In this document: positions 1 through 8,710 of the stretch, piece after piece | Layout: each line of letters starts with the position of its first letter | Position numbering within the stretch: position 1 is the stretch's first letter | Assembly: GCA_027487845.1 (NCBI GenBank) | Contig: JAIYCV010000048.1 | Span: 21,666 to 85,665, forward strand | Direction: 5' to 3' | Source: Flammeovirgaceae bacterium | GTDB lineage: Bacteria; Bacteroidota; Bacteroidia; Cytophagales; Cyclobacteriaceae | Length of the DNA stretch: 64,000 bases | Notes under the pieces: generated by a model | What the model was told of the DNA's origin: nothing | Databases searched by the model: none | The model's input: the letters and a program-made list of their open reading frames with translations, nothing else | Position numbers and translations under genes: made by a program

Positions 1-1209
1 TATGGATTGTTTCAGGCTAAGAATTCAATACGCCAACACAACAACTGCTACCTGGTAGAGGGCTATACCGATGTTATTTCCATGCATCAGGCCGATGTGG
101 AAAACGTGGTGGCATCTTCTGGCACGGCCCTTACGGAAGAGCAGATAAAGCTGATGCGCAGATTTACTGAAAACGTAACCGTGCTTTTCGATGGCGACTC
201 GGCCGGAATAAAGGCTGCCTTACGGGGCATCGACCTGATCTTAAAAGGCGGTCTCAACGTTCGTGTGGCGTTGTTCCCCGATGGAGAGGATCCCGACAGT
301 TATTCCCGCAAGGTAGGTACTACCGCTTTTCAGGATTTTCTTAAAAATTCGACAAAAGATTTTATTTCCTTCAAGGCCGATCTTTTTTCAGCAGAGGCGG
401 CCAATGACCCTATCCGCAAGGCAGAATCTATAAAGGAAATAGTCAATAGTATTTCCATCATCCCCGATCCTGTAAAAAGGTCTGTTTACATTCAAGAGAC
501 CAGCCATCTGCTGAAAATGCCTGAGCAGGTATTGCTGAGCGAATTGAATAAGATACTGGTTCAAGAAAGAAGAAAGGGCGAAAAAGCAACTAACCGAGAA
601 ACTAGCAGCAAAGAAACTGAAACTGCCTCGATTGAAACCATCGCACCACTTAAGATTGATAGTGATGCCATGGTACACTTTCAAGAGAAAGAAACCATTC
701 GCCTGCTTTTAAACTATGCGGATAAAAGTTTAGCAGGACAAGACCAACAAGAGGCACAATCTCTTGGCCAGTTTATGTTGCAGGAGTTAGATGACGTTGA
801 GTTTACAAATCCAGTATTAAAAAGCATTTTCATAGAATTTAAAGAAGGATTGAACGACAACTCGATCCGCAATACCGATTATTTTTTGCGTCATGGCTCT
901 GACGCCATCAAACGAATGGTTACCGATTTGATTACCCAACGCTACGACACCAGTAGCCATTGGGGCGACAAATTTCATATCTATATTCCGAAGGAAACAG
1001 AGTTGTTGGATAAGCTCGCTTACACCAATGTATTACGATTGAAATTTAGAATTGTGCAGCGAATGATGGAAGATAACTTGAAAGAGTTGAAAACCGTGGA
1101 GGCGGGAGGCGACTTAGATAAGTTGGAGAAATGCATAGAAATGCAAATGGGTTTAAAGCAAGCTGAGCGCGACTTGGCAAGCATTTTGGGTATTGTAGTT
1201 TCGAAATAG
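1..1209 (+). CDS. dnaG: DNA primase, C-terminal part (5' end outside window)
   Basis: The reading frame is open from base 1 (Tyr-Gly-Leu...), so the gene begins upstream of the window; the TTG at position 7 is an internal Leu codon. What remains starts inside the TOPRIM domain: the catalytic glutamate motif EGYTDVI is followed by the metal-binding DGDSAG motif, as in bacterial DnaG. About 400 residues remain, covering the rest of TOPRIM, the helical part of the RNA polymerase core and a C-terminal DnaB-interaction region that is poorly conserved and Glu/Lys-rich. The missing part would hold the zinc-binding domain. DnaG makes RNA primers for lagging-strand synthesis at the replication fork. 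Recognition is firm from the two TOPRIM motifs; the C-terminal helicase-binding role is inferred from the family. Confidence 0.93.
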   Translation, partial: YGLFQAKNSIRQHNNCYLVEGYTDVISMHQADVENVVASSGTALTEEQIKLMRRFTENVTVLFDGDSAGIKAALRGIDLILKGGLNVRVALFPDGEDPDSYSRKVGTTAFQDFLKNSTKDFISFKADLFSAEAANDPIRKAESIKEIVNSISIIPDPVKRSVYIQETSHLLKMPEQVLLSELNKILVQERRKGEKATNRETSSKETETASIETIAPLKIDSDAMVHFQEKETIRLLLNYADKSLAGQDQQEAQSLGQFMLQELDDVEFTNPVLKSIFIEFKEGLNDNSIRNTDYFLRHGSDAIKRMVTDLITQRYDTSSHWGDKFHIYIPKETELLDKLAYTNVLRLKFRIVQRMMEDNLKELKTVEAGGDLDKLEKCIEMQMGLKQAERDLASILGIVVSK

Positions 1210-1232
1210 TTATCTGATAATAAATTACACAT

Positions 1233-1388
1233 ATGCAAATGAAGTACGCAAACAGTTATAAAGCAATCATTGTCGCCATCTCAGGTTTTGCAAATGTATT
1301 TTGTCTTGGGCAGAGTAGGCCCAAGATTCTAACCGTTGATAAATTTCAAAAAGGGAAATACAATGACCAGCCCTCTTTTTTCGTATAA
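1233..1388 (+). CDS. Possible 51-aa secreted peptide or gene remnant
   Basis: A short ORF starts 23 bp after the dnaG stop. It begins MQMKYANSYK and has a hydrophobic stretch ending in CLGQS, which resembles a Bacteroidetes signal peptide with a cleavage site, followed by only about 23 mature residues (ending QPSFFV). No family is recognised. It could be a genuine small exported peptide or the 5' remnant of a longer gene cut off by a deletion; the tandem duplication just downstream suggests the spacer has been rearranged. Support is weak: length and signal-like N-terminus only. Confidence 0.2.
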   Translation: MQMKYANSYKAIIVAISGFANVFCLGQSRPKILTVDKFQKGKYNDQPSFFV

Positions 1389-1452
1389 GCATCAACCTTA
1401 TTGCTAGCAGGTTGCTCTCCCGCAGGCCTTAATTCCTCGTCAGACTGACGCG

Positions 1453-1562
1453 CTAATTTTAACAAATTATCTCATCAAAGTCACCAACTATTTTTCAGTA
1501 CATTACCCTAATTTTAACAAATTATCTCATCAAAGTCACCAACTATTTTTCAGTACATTACC
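1453..1562. repeat. Perfect 55-bp tandem duplication in intergenic spacer
   Basis: Positions 1453-1507 and 1508-1562 are identical 55-base units placed head to tail, each starting CTAATTTTAAC and ending CAGTACATTACC. No ORF spans them. The unit is AT-rich and has no strong internal hairpin visible. They lie between dnaG and the 3' end of the convergent rhlE gene, a stretch otherwise without a convincing gene. The exact identity implies a recent duplication or an assembly artefact. Confidence 0.95.
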
Positions 1563-1616
1563 GACAGAAACAATGCCTGTTTGTAAGTCGTTGTTCAGAT
1601 TGATCTGTTTTGTGTT

Positions 1617-2822
1617 CTACTTTGGCTTTTTCCCTTTTTTAAAAGGTTTTTTATGAGGTCGATCCGTTCTTAACTCTTGATTTGCAGAAGGACCTGCTCC
1701 CAACTCGGCAGGCAATGTAAGCTGTGTGATACCTTTTCCAATCAATTTTTGAATACTTGCAAACTTGCGCATGTCTTTGTCGTTCACAAAAGTGATAGCC
1801 GTACCAGTAGTCTCCGCTCTTGCTGTTCTTCCTATTCTGTGAACATAATCTTCTGCATCGTGAGGTGTGTCATAGTTTACCACAAGGCTAATGCCCTCTA
1901 CATCAATTCCCCTTGATAAAATATCGGTACCTACGAGAATTGCCAATTGCTTGCTTCTAAACTTCAACAGTATTTGTTCGCGTTCTTGTTGTTCTAAGTC
2001 AGAATGAAATGCCTCTGCGTTTAAGCCTGCCCGTTTCAATTCATGCCCAAGTCGCTTGACGTTATCCTTAGAGTTACTAAAGATAATGACACTGCTAAAC
2101 GAAGCTGATTTTAAAATTGATTTTAAGAGCCCCATCTTCTGCGTGTCATAAACTAAGTATGCTTGTTGCAAAATACCTTCGGCAGGTTTTGAGATCGAAA
2201 TTGAAACTTCTTTCGGGTTACTCAGAATACGCGATGCCAATGTTCTGATCTTTGGCGGCATCGTAGCCGAAAAAAGCAGTGTTTGCCGTTCTTTTGGCAA
2301 ATAATTTATGATTTTAACCAAATCATCATAAAACCCCATATCCAGCATACGGTCCGCTTCGTCTAGGATAAGGTGCTTCAAATGATCTAATTTCATGGTT
2401 CCCATGGCAAGTTGTGCAATCAAACGGCCGGGAGTGGCAATAATAATATCTGTGCCTTCTTCCATTGCCCGCTTCTGTTGATCCCAAGTGGCACCATCTC
2501 CGCCTCCATAAACAGCTATTGAACTAATAGAAGCAAAGTAAGCAAGGCCTGCAATCTGTTGATCTATTTGCAACGCCAGTTCTCGTGTAGGTGCTAAAAT
2601 AAGGGTATTAAAATGTCTGTTCTCGGTGGTCAGAATCTTATGCAAAATTGGAAGAATATAAGCCGCTGTTTTACCTGTTCCAGTTTGGGCACATGCAACC
2701 AAATCATGATTGCCAAGTATTAAGGGAATTGACTGTTCTTGAATCGGTGTTGGTTTCGAGTAGCCCATTGCATCAAGGCCATCGGTAATTAGGGTATTGA
2801 GGTGGAATTCTTTAAAGGTCAA
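1617..2822 (-). CDS. rhlE: DEAD-box ATP-dependent RNA helicase, RhlE type
   Basis: A 401-residue DEAD-box helicase. Motifs appear in order: F and Q-motif (KPTPIQEQSIP, ~residues 23-33), Walker A AQTGTGKT, PTRELALQ, TPGR, DEAD (LDEADRMLDMGF), SAT (FSATMPP), and in the second RecA domain GTDILSRGID and HRIGRTAR. The C-terminus is a short Lys-rich tail (HKKPFKKGKKPK), as in RhlE/CsdA-like proteins that need a basic extension for RNA binding. It unwinds short RNA duplexes, likely in ribosome assembly or RNA decay. It lies 80 bp downstream of csp on the same strand, with a hairpin terminator in the gap, suggesting cold-linked expression (inference). RhlE rather than CsdA or SrmB is preferred because of the short tail; the subfamily call is moderate. 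Confidence 0.88.
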   Translation of the reverse strand: MTFKEFHLNTLITDGLDAMGYSKPTPIQEQSIPLILGNHDLVACAQTGTGKTAAYILPILHKILTTENRHFNTLILAPTRELALQIDQQIAGLAYFASISSIAVYGGGDGATWDQQKRAMEEGTDIIIATPGRLIAQLAMGTMKLDHLKHLILDEADRMLDMGFYDDLVKIINYLPKERQTLLFSATMPPKIRTLASRILSNPKEVSISISKPAEGILQQAYLVYDTQKMGLLKSILKSASFSSVIIFSNSKDNVKRLGHELKRAGLNAEAFHSDLEQQEREQILLKFRSKQLAILVGTDILSRGIDVEGISLVVNYDTPHDAEDYVHRIGRTARAETTGTAITFVNDKDMRKFASIQKLIGKGITQLTLPAELGAGPSANQELRTDRPHKKPFKKGKKPK

Positions 2823-2852
2823 AGGAATGATTTTTTTGAGTTATTTGTAATT

Positions 2853-2881
2853 AAAAAAAGCCAGGCTTTAGACCTGGCTTT
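2853..2881 (-). terminator. Rho-independent terminator of csp, in front of rhlE
   Basis: A 9-bp perfect stem (AAAGCCAGG pairing with CCTGGCTTT, loop of 7) occupies 2857-2881. On the minus strand it is followed by a run of seven or so T residues, the classic intrinsic terminator form. It is placed after the csp stop and only about 35 bp before the rhlE start, so it would stop or attenuate read-through from csp into rhlE. Confidence 0.85.
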
Positions 2882-2902
2882 CAAGTTATGTAAGATCGAT
2901 AA

Positions 2903-3097
2903 TTAGTTTACAACACGGACGTTCACCGCGTTTAAACCTTTCTTTCCTTCTTGCAATTCAAAAGTGATTTTATCATTCTGTCTGATCTCGTCAATTAGAC
3001 CTGATACATGTACAAAATACTCTTTGTTTGATTCTGATTCTTGAACAAATCCAAAACCTTTGGTTTCGTTGAAGAATTTTACTGTTCCTTCTTTCAT
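2903..3097 (-). CDS. Cold shock domain protein
   Basis: A 64-residue single cold-shock-domain protein of the CspA family. It has RNP1-like KGFGFV (residues 13-18) and RNP2-like YFVHVS (27-32), with the usual opening KEGTVKFFNE. It binds single-stranded RNA/DNA and melts secondary structure, at low temperature or constitutively. The length matches the family (65-70 aa). A Bacteroidetes-type -7 box lies just upstream and a terminator just downstream. The neighbour on the same strand is a DEAD-box helicase, a functional partner in RNA remodelling. Which csp paralog this is cannot be decided. Confidence 0.95.
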   Translation of the reverse strand: MKEGTVKFFNETKGFGFVQESESNKEYFVHVSGLIDEIRQNDKITFELQEGKKGLNAVNVRVVN

Positions 3098-3120
3098 TAT
3101 TGTGTTTTAATATATTGACA

Positions 3121-3128
3121 CAAAATTA
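3121..3128 (-). promoter_or_regulatory. Putative -7 promoter box of csp
   Basis: On the minus strand this reads TAATTTTG, an exact match to the Bacteroidetes -7 consensus TAnnTTTG, about 24 bp before the csp ATG. A clear -33 TTTG is not seen at the right distance (only a T-rich stretch), so this is a partial match. Confidence 0.45.
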
Positions 3129-3171
3129 GCTTAAATAGTTGACTTAAAATAATTTATCTTTTAGCATTCAA

Positions 3172-3945
3172 TTAAGCCGCCTTCCGTACACTCCTCTCCA
3201 ATCGAACTTGATTCTGCTTCACTATTTGAACTATATTTAGCTTATCTAATAGCTTAATTACTAAGTAGGTTGGGTCTATTTCATGCCAGCGAATACCGCC
3301 AAAGTTGGCTCGCGAGCCATATTTATGGTGGTTATTGTGATAGCTTTCCCCCATCATCAAAAAATCAACCGGAAGGAAGTTTTTCGAAGTATCACCAACG
3401 GTAAAATTTCTGTAACCATACTTGTGGGCAAACCAATTAATTATCGCTCCATGAACTGGACTCATCAAAAATTGAATTGGCAACAAAATCCAAAGCCACC
3501 AAACATTAGCGAAAATCAAATAAACTGTAAAGTATGATAGACCCCAAAAAAGTCTTGATGGCCAAGAGCGAGCAAATTTGTCAAAGGCTTGCCAATCTGG
3601 AACTCCTTCAGTAAAACGAGTTTCTAGTGGAATCCGTTTGTTGGCGATGTCAGAATAGATCGTTTTTGTCTTCCACATCATTTTCCAAATAGTTTCATCG
3701 TATTTAGGAGAGTGTGGATCGTTCTCAGTATCCGCGAAAGCATGGTGCATTCTGTGCATTACGCCATATCCAAATGGACTCAAATAATTTGACCCTTGAA
3801 AAATCCAGGTGAGAATATAAAATACTTTTTCAGTGAACTTGTTCATCGTAAACGCTTTATGAGCGGCATAGCGATGAAGGAAAAAGGTTTGGAAAAATAA
3901 CGACAGATACCAATGAGCGATAAAGAAAATCAAAATAACCTTCAT
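3172..3945 (-). CDS. Acyl-CoA/acyl-lipid fatty acid desaturase
   Basis: A 257-residue membrane di-iron desaturase. The three histidine boxes are visible: HRYAAH (24-29), HRMHH (64-68) and HNNHH (203-207), matching the stearoyl-CoA desaturase (type 1) pattern HxxxxH, HxxHH, HxxHH. Four hydrophobic segments surround them. It inserts a cis double bond into acyl chains, keeping membranes fluid, and its position next to csp and an RNA helicase fits cold adaptation, although that link is only contextual. It is shorter than many SCD-like proteins because it lacks a long N-terminal extension. The substrate form (acyl-CoA or acyl-lipid) cannot be read from the sequence. Confidence 0.88.
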   Translation of the reverse strand: MKVILIFFIAHWYLSLFFQTFFLHRYAAHKAFTMNKFTEKVFYILTWIFQGSNYLSPFGYGVMHRMHHAFADTENDPHSPKYDETIWKMMWKTKTIYSDIANKRIPLETRFTEGVPDWQAFDKFARSWPSRLFWGLSYFTVYLIFANVWWLWILLPIQFLMSPVHGAIINWFAHKYGYRNFTVGDTSKNFLPVDFLMMGESYHNNHHKYGSRANFGGIRWHEIDPTYLVIKLLDKLNIVQIVKQNQVRLERSVRKAA

Positions 3946-4053
3946 GATGTGAAATTAGGTTTAGGTAAAAAAATATCCAGCAAGTCGATTCAACGACTCA
4001 CTAATGCTAAGACAGGAACGTCTTGGAATTGTGACAAAAAGAGAGCGTTATTT

Positions 4054-4674
4054 TTAAAATTTCTTCCGAATGGAAGTAGCAATATCATTCTTCAGCTCCG
4101 TTATCAGATCAGACGCATTGCCTAAAGTACATGCCTTTTTGAAGCTATCGAGCATGTTGGGAGTTCGGGAAAGTTCAATAGAAAATTTAGAGGTTCCCTC
4201 TTCTATTTTTTTCTTTGCCCTTGAAAACAACTGGCGACAGTGCTCTTGTTTTTTATCAAATAGTTTTTGCAAATCTTCGTATTCAAATCCCAACGCCTCT
4301 TTCAAAAGATAGACTGCCTTTTCCAGGGGCTCCAGTTTATGATGAACAATGGCTAGTGCTTTGGAGAGTTCTGCTTCCAGATCCAAGTGTGCGAAATCAG
4401 ATTCCTTTAACTTTAGAAATATTTCAGGTATATGAAAGGAATCCAAGCACTCCTCCTTCTTTGTTTTCAATGACGCAAGATGGCTCAATGCATTATTAGT
4501 CACAGATTTAATAAGGTATGCTTTTGTATTTTGAATATGGGTTTTCTCGGCACTTAACCACTTCAAAAAGGTGTCTTGAACTATATCCTCTGCGTCCGCT
4601 TTACAACGCAATATTTTCATTGCTATTGTCTGCAACAACGGTTGATAAAGAGATATGGCTTGATCTGGGCTCAC
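4054..4674 (-). CDS. ECF-type RNA polymerase sigma factor
   Basis: A sigma-70 family factor of about 206 residues. Region 2 is seen in LYQPLLQTIAMKILRCKADA followed by EDIVQDTFLKW; region 4 is the C-terminal helix-turn-helix around GFEYEDLQKLFDKKQEHCRQLFSRAKKKI. The frame stays open to a TTG at 4713, but that codon lies in the T-tract of the preceding terminator hairpin. I therefore prefer the GTG at 4674, which starts directly at region 2 as in other ECF factors. About 45 residues follow region 4, with no SnoaL-type domain. No anti-sigma gene is adjacent. It follows the gyrA-TPR unit on the same strand but is separated by a terminator, so it probably has its own promoter. Confidence 0.75.
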   Translation of the reverse strand: MSPDQAISLYQPLLQTIAMKILRCKADAEDIVQDTFLKWLSAEKTHIQNTKAYLIKSVTNNALSHLASLKTKKEECLDSFHIPEIFLKLKESDFAHLDLEAELSKALAIVHHKLEPLEKAVYLLKEALGFEYEDLQKLFDKKQEHCRQLFSRAKKKIEEGTSKFSIELSRTPNMLDSFKKACTLGNASDLITELKNDIATSIRKKF

Positions 4675-4711
4675 TAATTTGAGTAAATGTATTGTTAAAT
4701 AATGTTTAAAC

Positions 4712-4747
4712 AAAAAAAGAGCTGAACACGTTCAGCTCTTTTTTTTA
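4712..4747 (-). terminator. Strong intrinsic terminator of the gyrA-TPR unit
   Basis: A perfect inverted repeat, AAAAAAAGAGCTGAAC with loop ACG then GTTCAGCTC plus a T run, gives a GC-containing 9-bp stem flanked by A and T tracts on the two sides. It would work on either strand. It sits 20 bp after the TPR gene stop and ends the long minus-strand gene run. Confidence 0.9.
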
Positions 4748-4767
4748 CGATGCTACAAACATGCAAA

Positions 4768-5994
4768 CTAGTTGTCTAACCCGAGCGCTTTGATACGCTT
4801 ATTAACCTTATCGGCTTTGTCGTCCATTACCAATGCGGAATAGATCTCCGACAATGTATAGAGTACTGTTTCATTGTCTGGTTGTATTTTTTCTGCACGC
4901 TCCCAATAGGGAAGCGCTGTCTCATACCGTTTTTGAAGCACCACAAAAAGCTCCTTTCGCTTGGTTAACTCATTAGGTGTTATCCCTAATTTATCACGCT
5001 CTGACTTCGTTTTCTTCGCGTCAATCAAGTACATTTTGGCTAGATCCAATTGCGCTTCAAAATACTGGGGATCAATATCGACTGCCTTTTGATACGCCAT
5101 CTTAGCAGAGTCAACATTGTTCAGCTCATTATGCAGTTGCGCAAGTAGGTAATAACTTTCCTTCTCCGTAGGATTCTTTGCTAAAACACCTTTTATCGTT
5201 TTTTTTGCTAAATCATACTTCTTTTGGGAAAGATAAATGTTCAATTCATATTTAGGGAAATCCGGATTTTTCGGATACTTCACCCTAGCCTCCTTTATTG
5301 CCGAAAGTGCCTTGTCCATATCTTTTTTCTTATCTTGGTAGATGCTGATCAACTGAAGGTAAGCGTCTGAATTTTTACCACCATTAGCAAAGTATTTTTC
5401 AATGTACGGTATTGCCTTATCATATTCCTCGGCTGAAGGCCCGAAATACACTCCGGCATTCAACAACATAGTCGTGTCACTAGGCAAAAAATACACTACA
5501 CGTTCAATATAATCGAAGGCTTTTTTGTACTCTTTCTCTTTTTCATAATATTGAATGGCTTTTGTCAAATAACTTTGCGCGAATGTTGCATTTATCGACT
5601 CGTAAGTTATTGGCAAGAGGCCTTGTGCATCTTTAATATCCGAAATCCCTTTTCCAATCGTTTTGTCAATTGACTGGCTTTTTGCAAAAGCTTCTATCGC
5701 CACTTGGTATGGATTGGACTCCAATCCCTTGGCTGTTTGATTTTTGGTTGTATCAATCCCAAAGTAAACAAGCCCCTTCATGTACCAAGCTTGCGCAGCA
5801 TTTTTTGAAGGCTCGCCTTTCTTGTTCACCATGAATTCTTGATTTGCCACAGTAACGTCAATAATGGCTTTGGCTTCTTCATATTTACCTGTTCTTAGCG
5901 CTTTTTCAGCTTTCGAGATGCTTGGCTTTATTTCCTTTTGAGCGATTGCCAACAATGGCAAACACAGACTGATAAGGATTACTACTTTTTTCAT
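4768..5994 (-). CDS. Exported tetratricopeptide-repeat protein
   Basis: A 408-residue protein with a signal peptide (MKKVVILISLCLPLLAIAQ, cleaved near AIAQ-K). The rest is helical repeats: TPR-like units around KALRTGKYEEAKAIID, AWYMKGLVYFGI, KAIQYYEKEKEYKKAFDYIE, SYYLLAQLHNELNNVDSAKMAYQKAVDIDP and TVLYTLSEIYSALVMDDKAD. TPRs are protein-docking scaffolds; the partner is unknown and the protein is probably periplasmic. The gene starts 21 bp after gyrA, implying co-transcription; a TPR gene in this position is common in Bacteroidetes as far as I recall. No catalytic motif is present. Confidence 0.85.
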   Translation of the reverse strand: MKKVVILISLCLPLLAIAQKEIKPSISKAEKALRTGKYEEAKAIIDVTVANQEFMVNKKGEPSKNAAQAWYMKGLVYFGIDTTKNQTAKGLESNPYQVAIEAFAKSQSIDKTIGKGISDIKDAQGLLPITYESINATFAQSYLTKAIQYYEKEKEYKKAFDYIERVVYFLPSDTTMLLNAGVYFGPSAEEYDKAIPYIEKYFANGGKNSDAYLQLISIYQDKKKDMDKALSAIKEARVKYPKNPDFPKYELNIYLSQKKYDLAKKTIKGVLAKNPTEKESYYLLAQLHNELNNVDSAKMAYQKAVDIDPQYFEAQLDLAKMYLIDAKKTKSERDKLGITPNELTKRKELFVVLQKRYETALPYWERAEKIQPDNETVLYTLSEIYSALVMDDKADKVNKRIKALGLDN

Positions 5995-6015
5995 TCGTGT
6001 TACAGTTTATGGTTA

Positions 6016-8574
6016 TTAATTTTCGGGTTCTGGTTGCTGATTTAAGTTTTCTCCGTTGGTCTCATTGTTAATGTTATCGCTAGGGCCTTCTTCGTTTGGC
6101 ATTTCTACAGTATCCATGTTTTGGATTTTTTCCACCGAAGAAATGGCATCGTCTTCATTTAGCTTGATCAATCTTACCCCTTGTGTTGCTCTTCCCATTA
6201 CGCGCATGCTTTCTACTTTTATGCGAATACTGATGCCAGAGCGATTGATGATCATGAGCTCATCTTTATCTCCCACTTCCTTTATAGCAACAAGCTTACC
6301 AGTTTTTTCGGTAACTGCCAATGCTTTTACTCCTTTTCCACCTCTTCTGGTAATTCGGTAGTCCTCCACAGACGATCGTTTACCATATCCGTTCTCTGTA
6401 ACCACCAGCAAATTAGCGTCTTCTCTGGTAATACATACCATTCCAATCACTCGATCGTTTTCGGTTTCAAGGTTTACACCCCTCACGCCCGAAGCGGTTC
6501 TTCCCATCGGGCGAACGTCTGCTTCATTAAAGTGAACTGCCTTGCCTTCGCTTTTGGCGATGATAATATGGTTGCTTCCATTGGTCAAAGCCACATTCAG
6601 CAGGCGATCTCCTTCGTTTATGGTAATAGCGGTAATACCGTTGGCGCGGGGTCGAGAATATGCTTCGAGTGAGGTTTTCTTGATAGTGCCTCGTTCAGTA
6701 CAAAGGATGACAAAATTACTATTCAGGTACTCTTCATCCGTAAGATCTTTTATATTCAAAATTGCCCTTACACTATCGCCACTTTCAATATTTAACAAGT
6801 TTTGAATAGCCCTACCCTTCGAAAGTTTATTGCCTTCTGGTATCTCATATGCCTTTTTCCAATAAACTTTTCCTTGAGCAGTAAAGATTAACAGGTAGTT
6901 GTGTGCGTGGGCAATAAATAATTTTTCAGTAAAATCATCTTCTTTGGTGGATACGCCTTTTGAACCTACTCCGCCTCTACCTTGCGTTCTGTATTCAGAC
7001 AACAGCGTGCGTTTAATATATCCTTGGTTAGAAACCGTGATTACCATCTCTTCGTTGGCAATCATGTCTTCCATTGTAATATCATCGTCACTTAGCACAA
7101 CCTCGGTTCTTCGGGCATCGCCATAGCGTTCTTTGATTTCCGCCAACTCATCTTTAATGATTCCCATGCGAATGGATTCATCACCCAAAATCTCCTTTAA
7201 TCGGGCAATCAAGGCCATTACTTCATTGTATTCATTCTGGATTTTCTCTCTTTCGAGGCCGGTAAGCCTCTGTAAACGCATTTCTAAAATGGCTTTCGCC
7301 TGAATTTCGGAAAGGCTAAAGCTTTGCATCAATCCCGCTTTCGCCACCTCGACATCTTTTGATTCTCTGATTAAGGTAATTACCGCATCGAGATTATCGA
7401 GGGCAATTAAGTAGCCTTCCAAAATATGAGCCCGCTTCTCCGCTTCCGCTAAATCGTACGTTGTTCTGCGGATTACCACTTCGTGACGATGGTCCACAAA
7501 ATGGACGATCATGTCTTTTAGGTTCAAGGTTTGAGGCCTTCCTTTCACCAACGCCACGTTATTTACACCAAATGACGATTGAAGTTGTGTGTATTTAAAG
7601 AGGTTATTCAACACCACATTAGGTATCGCATCGCGCTTTAGATCGTACACTACACGGTAGCCATCGCGATCCGACTCATCGCGTATGTCGCTAATGCCCT
7701 CTATCTTCTTCTCATTGACAAGTGCCGCGGTTTTTTCAATCATCATTGCCTTGTTCACCATGTAGGGAACTTCGGTAACGATGATCTGATCTTTGCCGGT
7801 TGCATTTACTACAATTTCGGCTTTGGCGCGGATGATCACCCGTCCTCTTCCCGTAAGGAAAGCCTCTTGCACACCACTGGTGCCATAGATGATTCCACCC
7901 GTTGGGAAATCAGGCGCGGTAATAAATTTCATCAACTCAGGAATGGTGATCTCCCGATTGTCAATATAGGCTACAATGCCGTCCACCACTTCGGTTAAAT
8001 TATGGGGCGCCATGTTGGTGGCCATGCCTACCGCTATACCCGAGGAGCCATTAATCAGCAGATTTGGAATTTTGCCCGGCAGCACGGTTGGTTCCGTAAG
8101 CGAATCGTCAAAGTTGGGTTGAAAATCAACGGTATCTTTGTTGATGTCTGAAAGCAATTCTTCAGCCGTTCTGCGAAGACGCGCCTCCGTATAACGCATT
8201 GCTGCTGGCGAGTCTCCATCAATTGAACCGAAGTTTCCTTGGCCGTCTACGAGGGTGTATCGGAGCGACCAATCTTGCGCCATGCGCACCATGGTATCGT
8301 ATACCGATGAATCGCCATGAGGGTGATACTTACCCAGCACCTCCCCTACAATTCTGGCTGATTTTTTATACGGTTTGTTATAATTGACACCCAAGTCGAG
8401 CATTCCGTACAATACCCTTCTGTGAACCGGTTTTAGGCCGTCACGCACATCGGGAAGGGCGCGCGAAACAATAACCGACATCGAATAATCGATGTAAGCA
8501 CCGCGCATTTCGTCTTCAATATTGATTAGGATTACATTCGAGGTATTGGAAGCTCCTTCTTTTTCTTCTGCCAC
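6016..8574 (-). CDS. gyrA: DNA gyrase subunit A
   Basis: An 852-residue GyrA, full length. The N-terminal winged-helix/tower domain has the catalytic tyrosine in AAMRYTE (Tyr128). The quinolone-determining loop HGDSSVYDT keeps Ser89 and Asp93 (equivalents of E. coli Ser83 and Asp87), so no classical resistance substitution is seen. The C-terminal beta-pinwheel carries two box-like motifs, QGRGGVG in the first blade and TRRGGKG in the fifth; neither is the exact QRRGGKG of E. coli, but both resemble those of B. subtilis GyrA. The tail is acidic and Asn/Glu-rich. With GyrB (not in the window) it introduces negative supercoils using ATP. It heads the gyrA-TPR unit; GyrA rather than ParC is favoured by length and blade motifs. 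Confidence 0.97.
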   Translation of the reverse strand: MAEEKEGASNTSNVILINIEDEMRGAYIDYSMSVIVSRALPDVRDGLKPVHRRVLYGMLDLGVNYNKPYKKSARIVGEVLGKYHPHGDSSVYDTMVRMAQDWSLRYTLVDGQGNFGSIDGDSPAAMRYTEARLRRTAEELLSDINKDTVDFQPNFDDSLTEPTVLPGKIPNLLINGSSGIAVGMATNMAPHNLTEVVDGIVAYIDNREITIPELMKFITAPDFPTGGIIYGTSGVQEAFLTGRGRVIIRAKAEIVVNATGKDQIIVTEVPYMVNKAMMIEKTAALVNEKKIEGISDIRDESDRDGYRVVYDLKRDAIPNVVLNNLFKYTQLQSSFGVNNVALVKGRPQTLNLKDMIVHFVDHRHEVVIRRTTYDLAEAEKRAHILEGYLIALDNLDAVITLIRESKDVEVAKAGLMQSFSLSEIQAKAILEMRLQRLTGLEREKIQNEYNEVMALIARLKEILGDESIRMGIIKDELAEIKERYGDARRTEVVLSDDDITMEDMIANEEMVITVSNQGYIKRTLLSEYRTQGRGGVGSKGVSTKEDDFTEKLFIAHAHNYLLIFTAQGKVYWKKAYEIPEGNKLSKGRAIQNLLNIESGDSVRAILNIKDLTDEEYLNSNFVILCTERGTIKKTSLEAYSRPRANGITAITINEGDRLLNVALTNGSNHIIIAKSEGKAVHFNEADVRPMGRTASGVRGVNLETENDRVIGMVCITREDANLLVVTENGYGKRSSVEDYRITRRGGKGVKALAVTEKTGKLVAIKEVGDKDELMIINRSGISIRIKVESMRVMGRATQGVRLIKLNEDDAISSVEKIQNMDTVEMPNEEGPSDNINNETNGENLNQQPEPEN

Positions 8575-8710
8575 TGATTTTTGAGAATTTATGAGTGGGT
8601 AAAGATAAGAAATTTGTTGCTAGGTATAAGTTATTAATAGCAAGATTATTCTTTGAGGAAAAGAAAAACATTGAACAAAAATCGAAGCCTATCCTAAACT
8701 GGTATCTTTG

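Noticed and set aside
6056..8387. Long plus-strand ORFs opposite gyrA
   Set aside because: They are antisense shadows of a highly conserved coding gene; no start signals or families.
8703..8710. TATCTTTG, an exact -7 box on the plus strand
   Set aside because: No plus-strand gene follows; the downstream region is the tail of a minus-strand barrel gene. Likely chance in AT-rich DNA.
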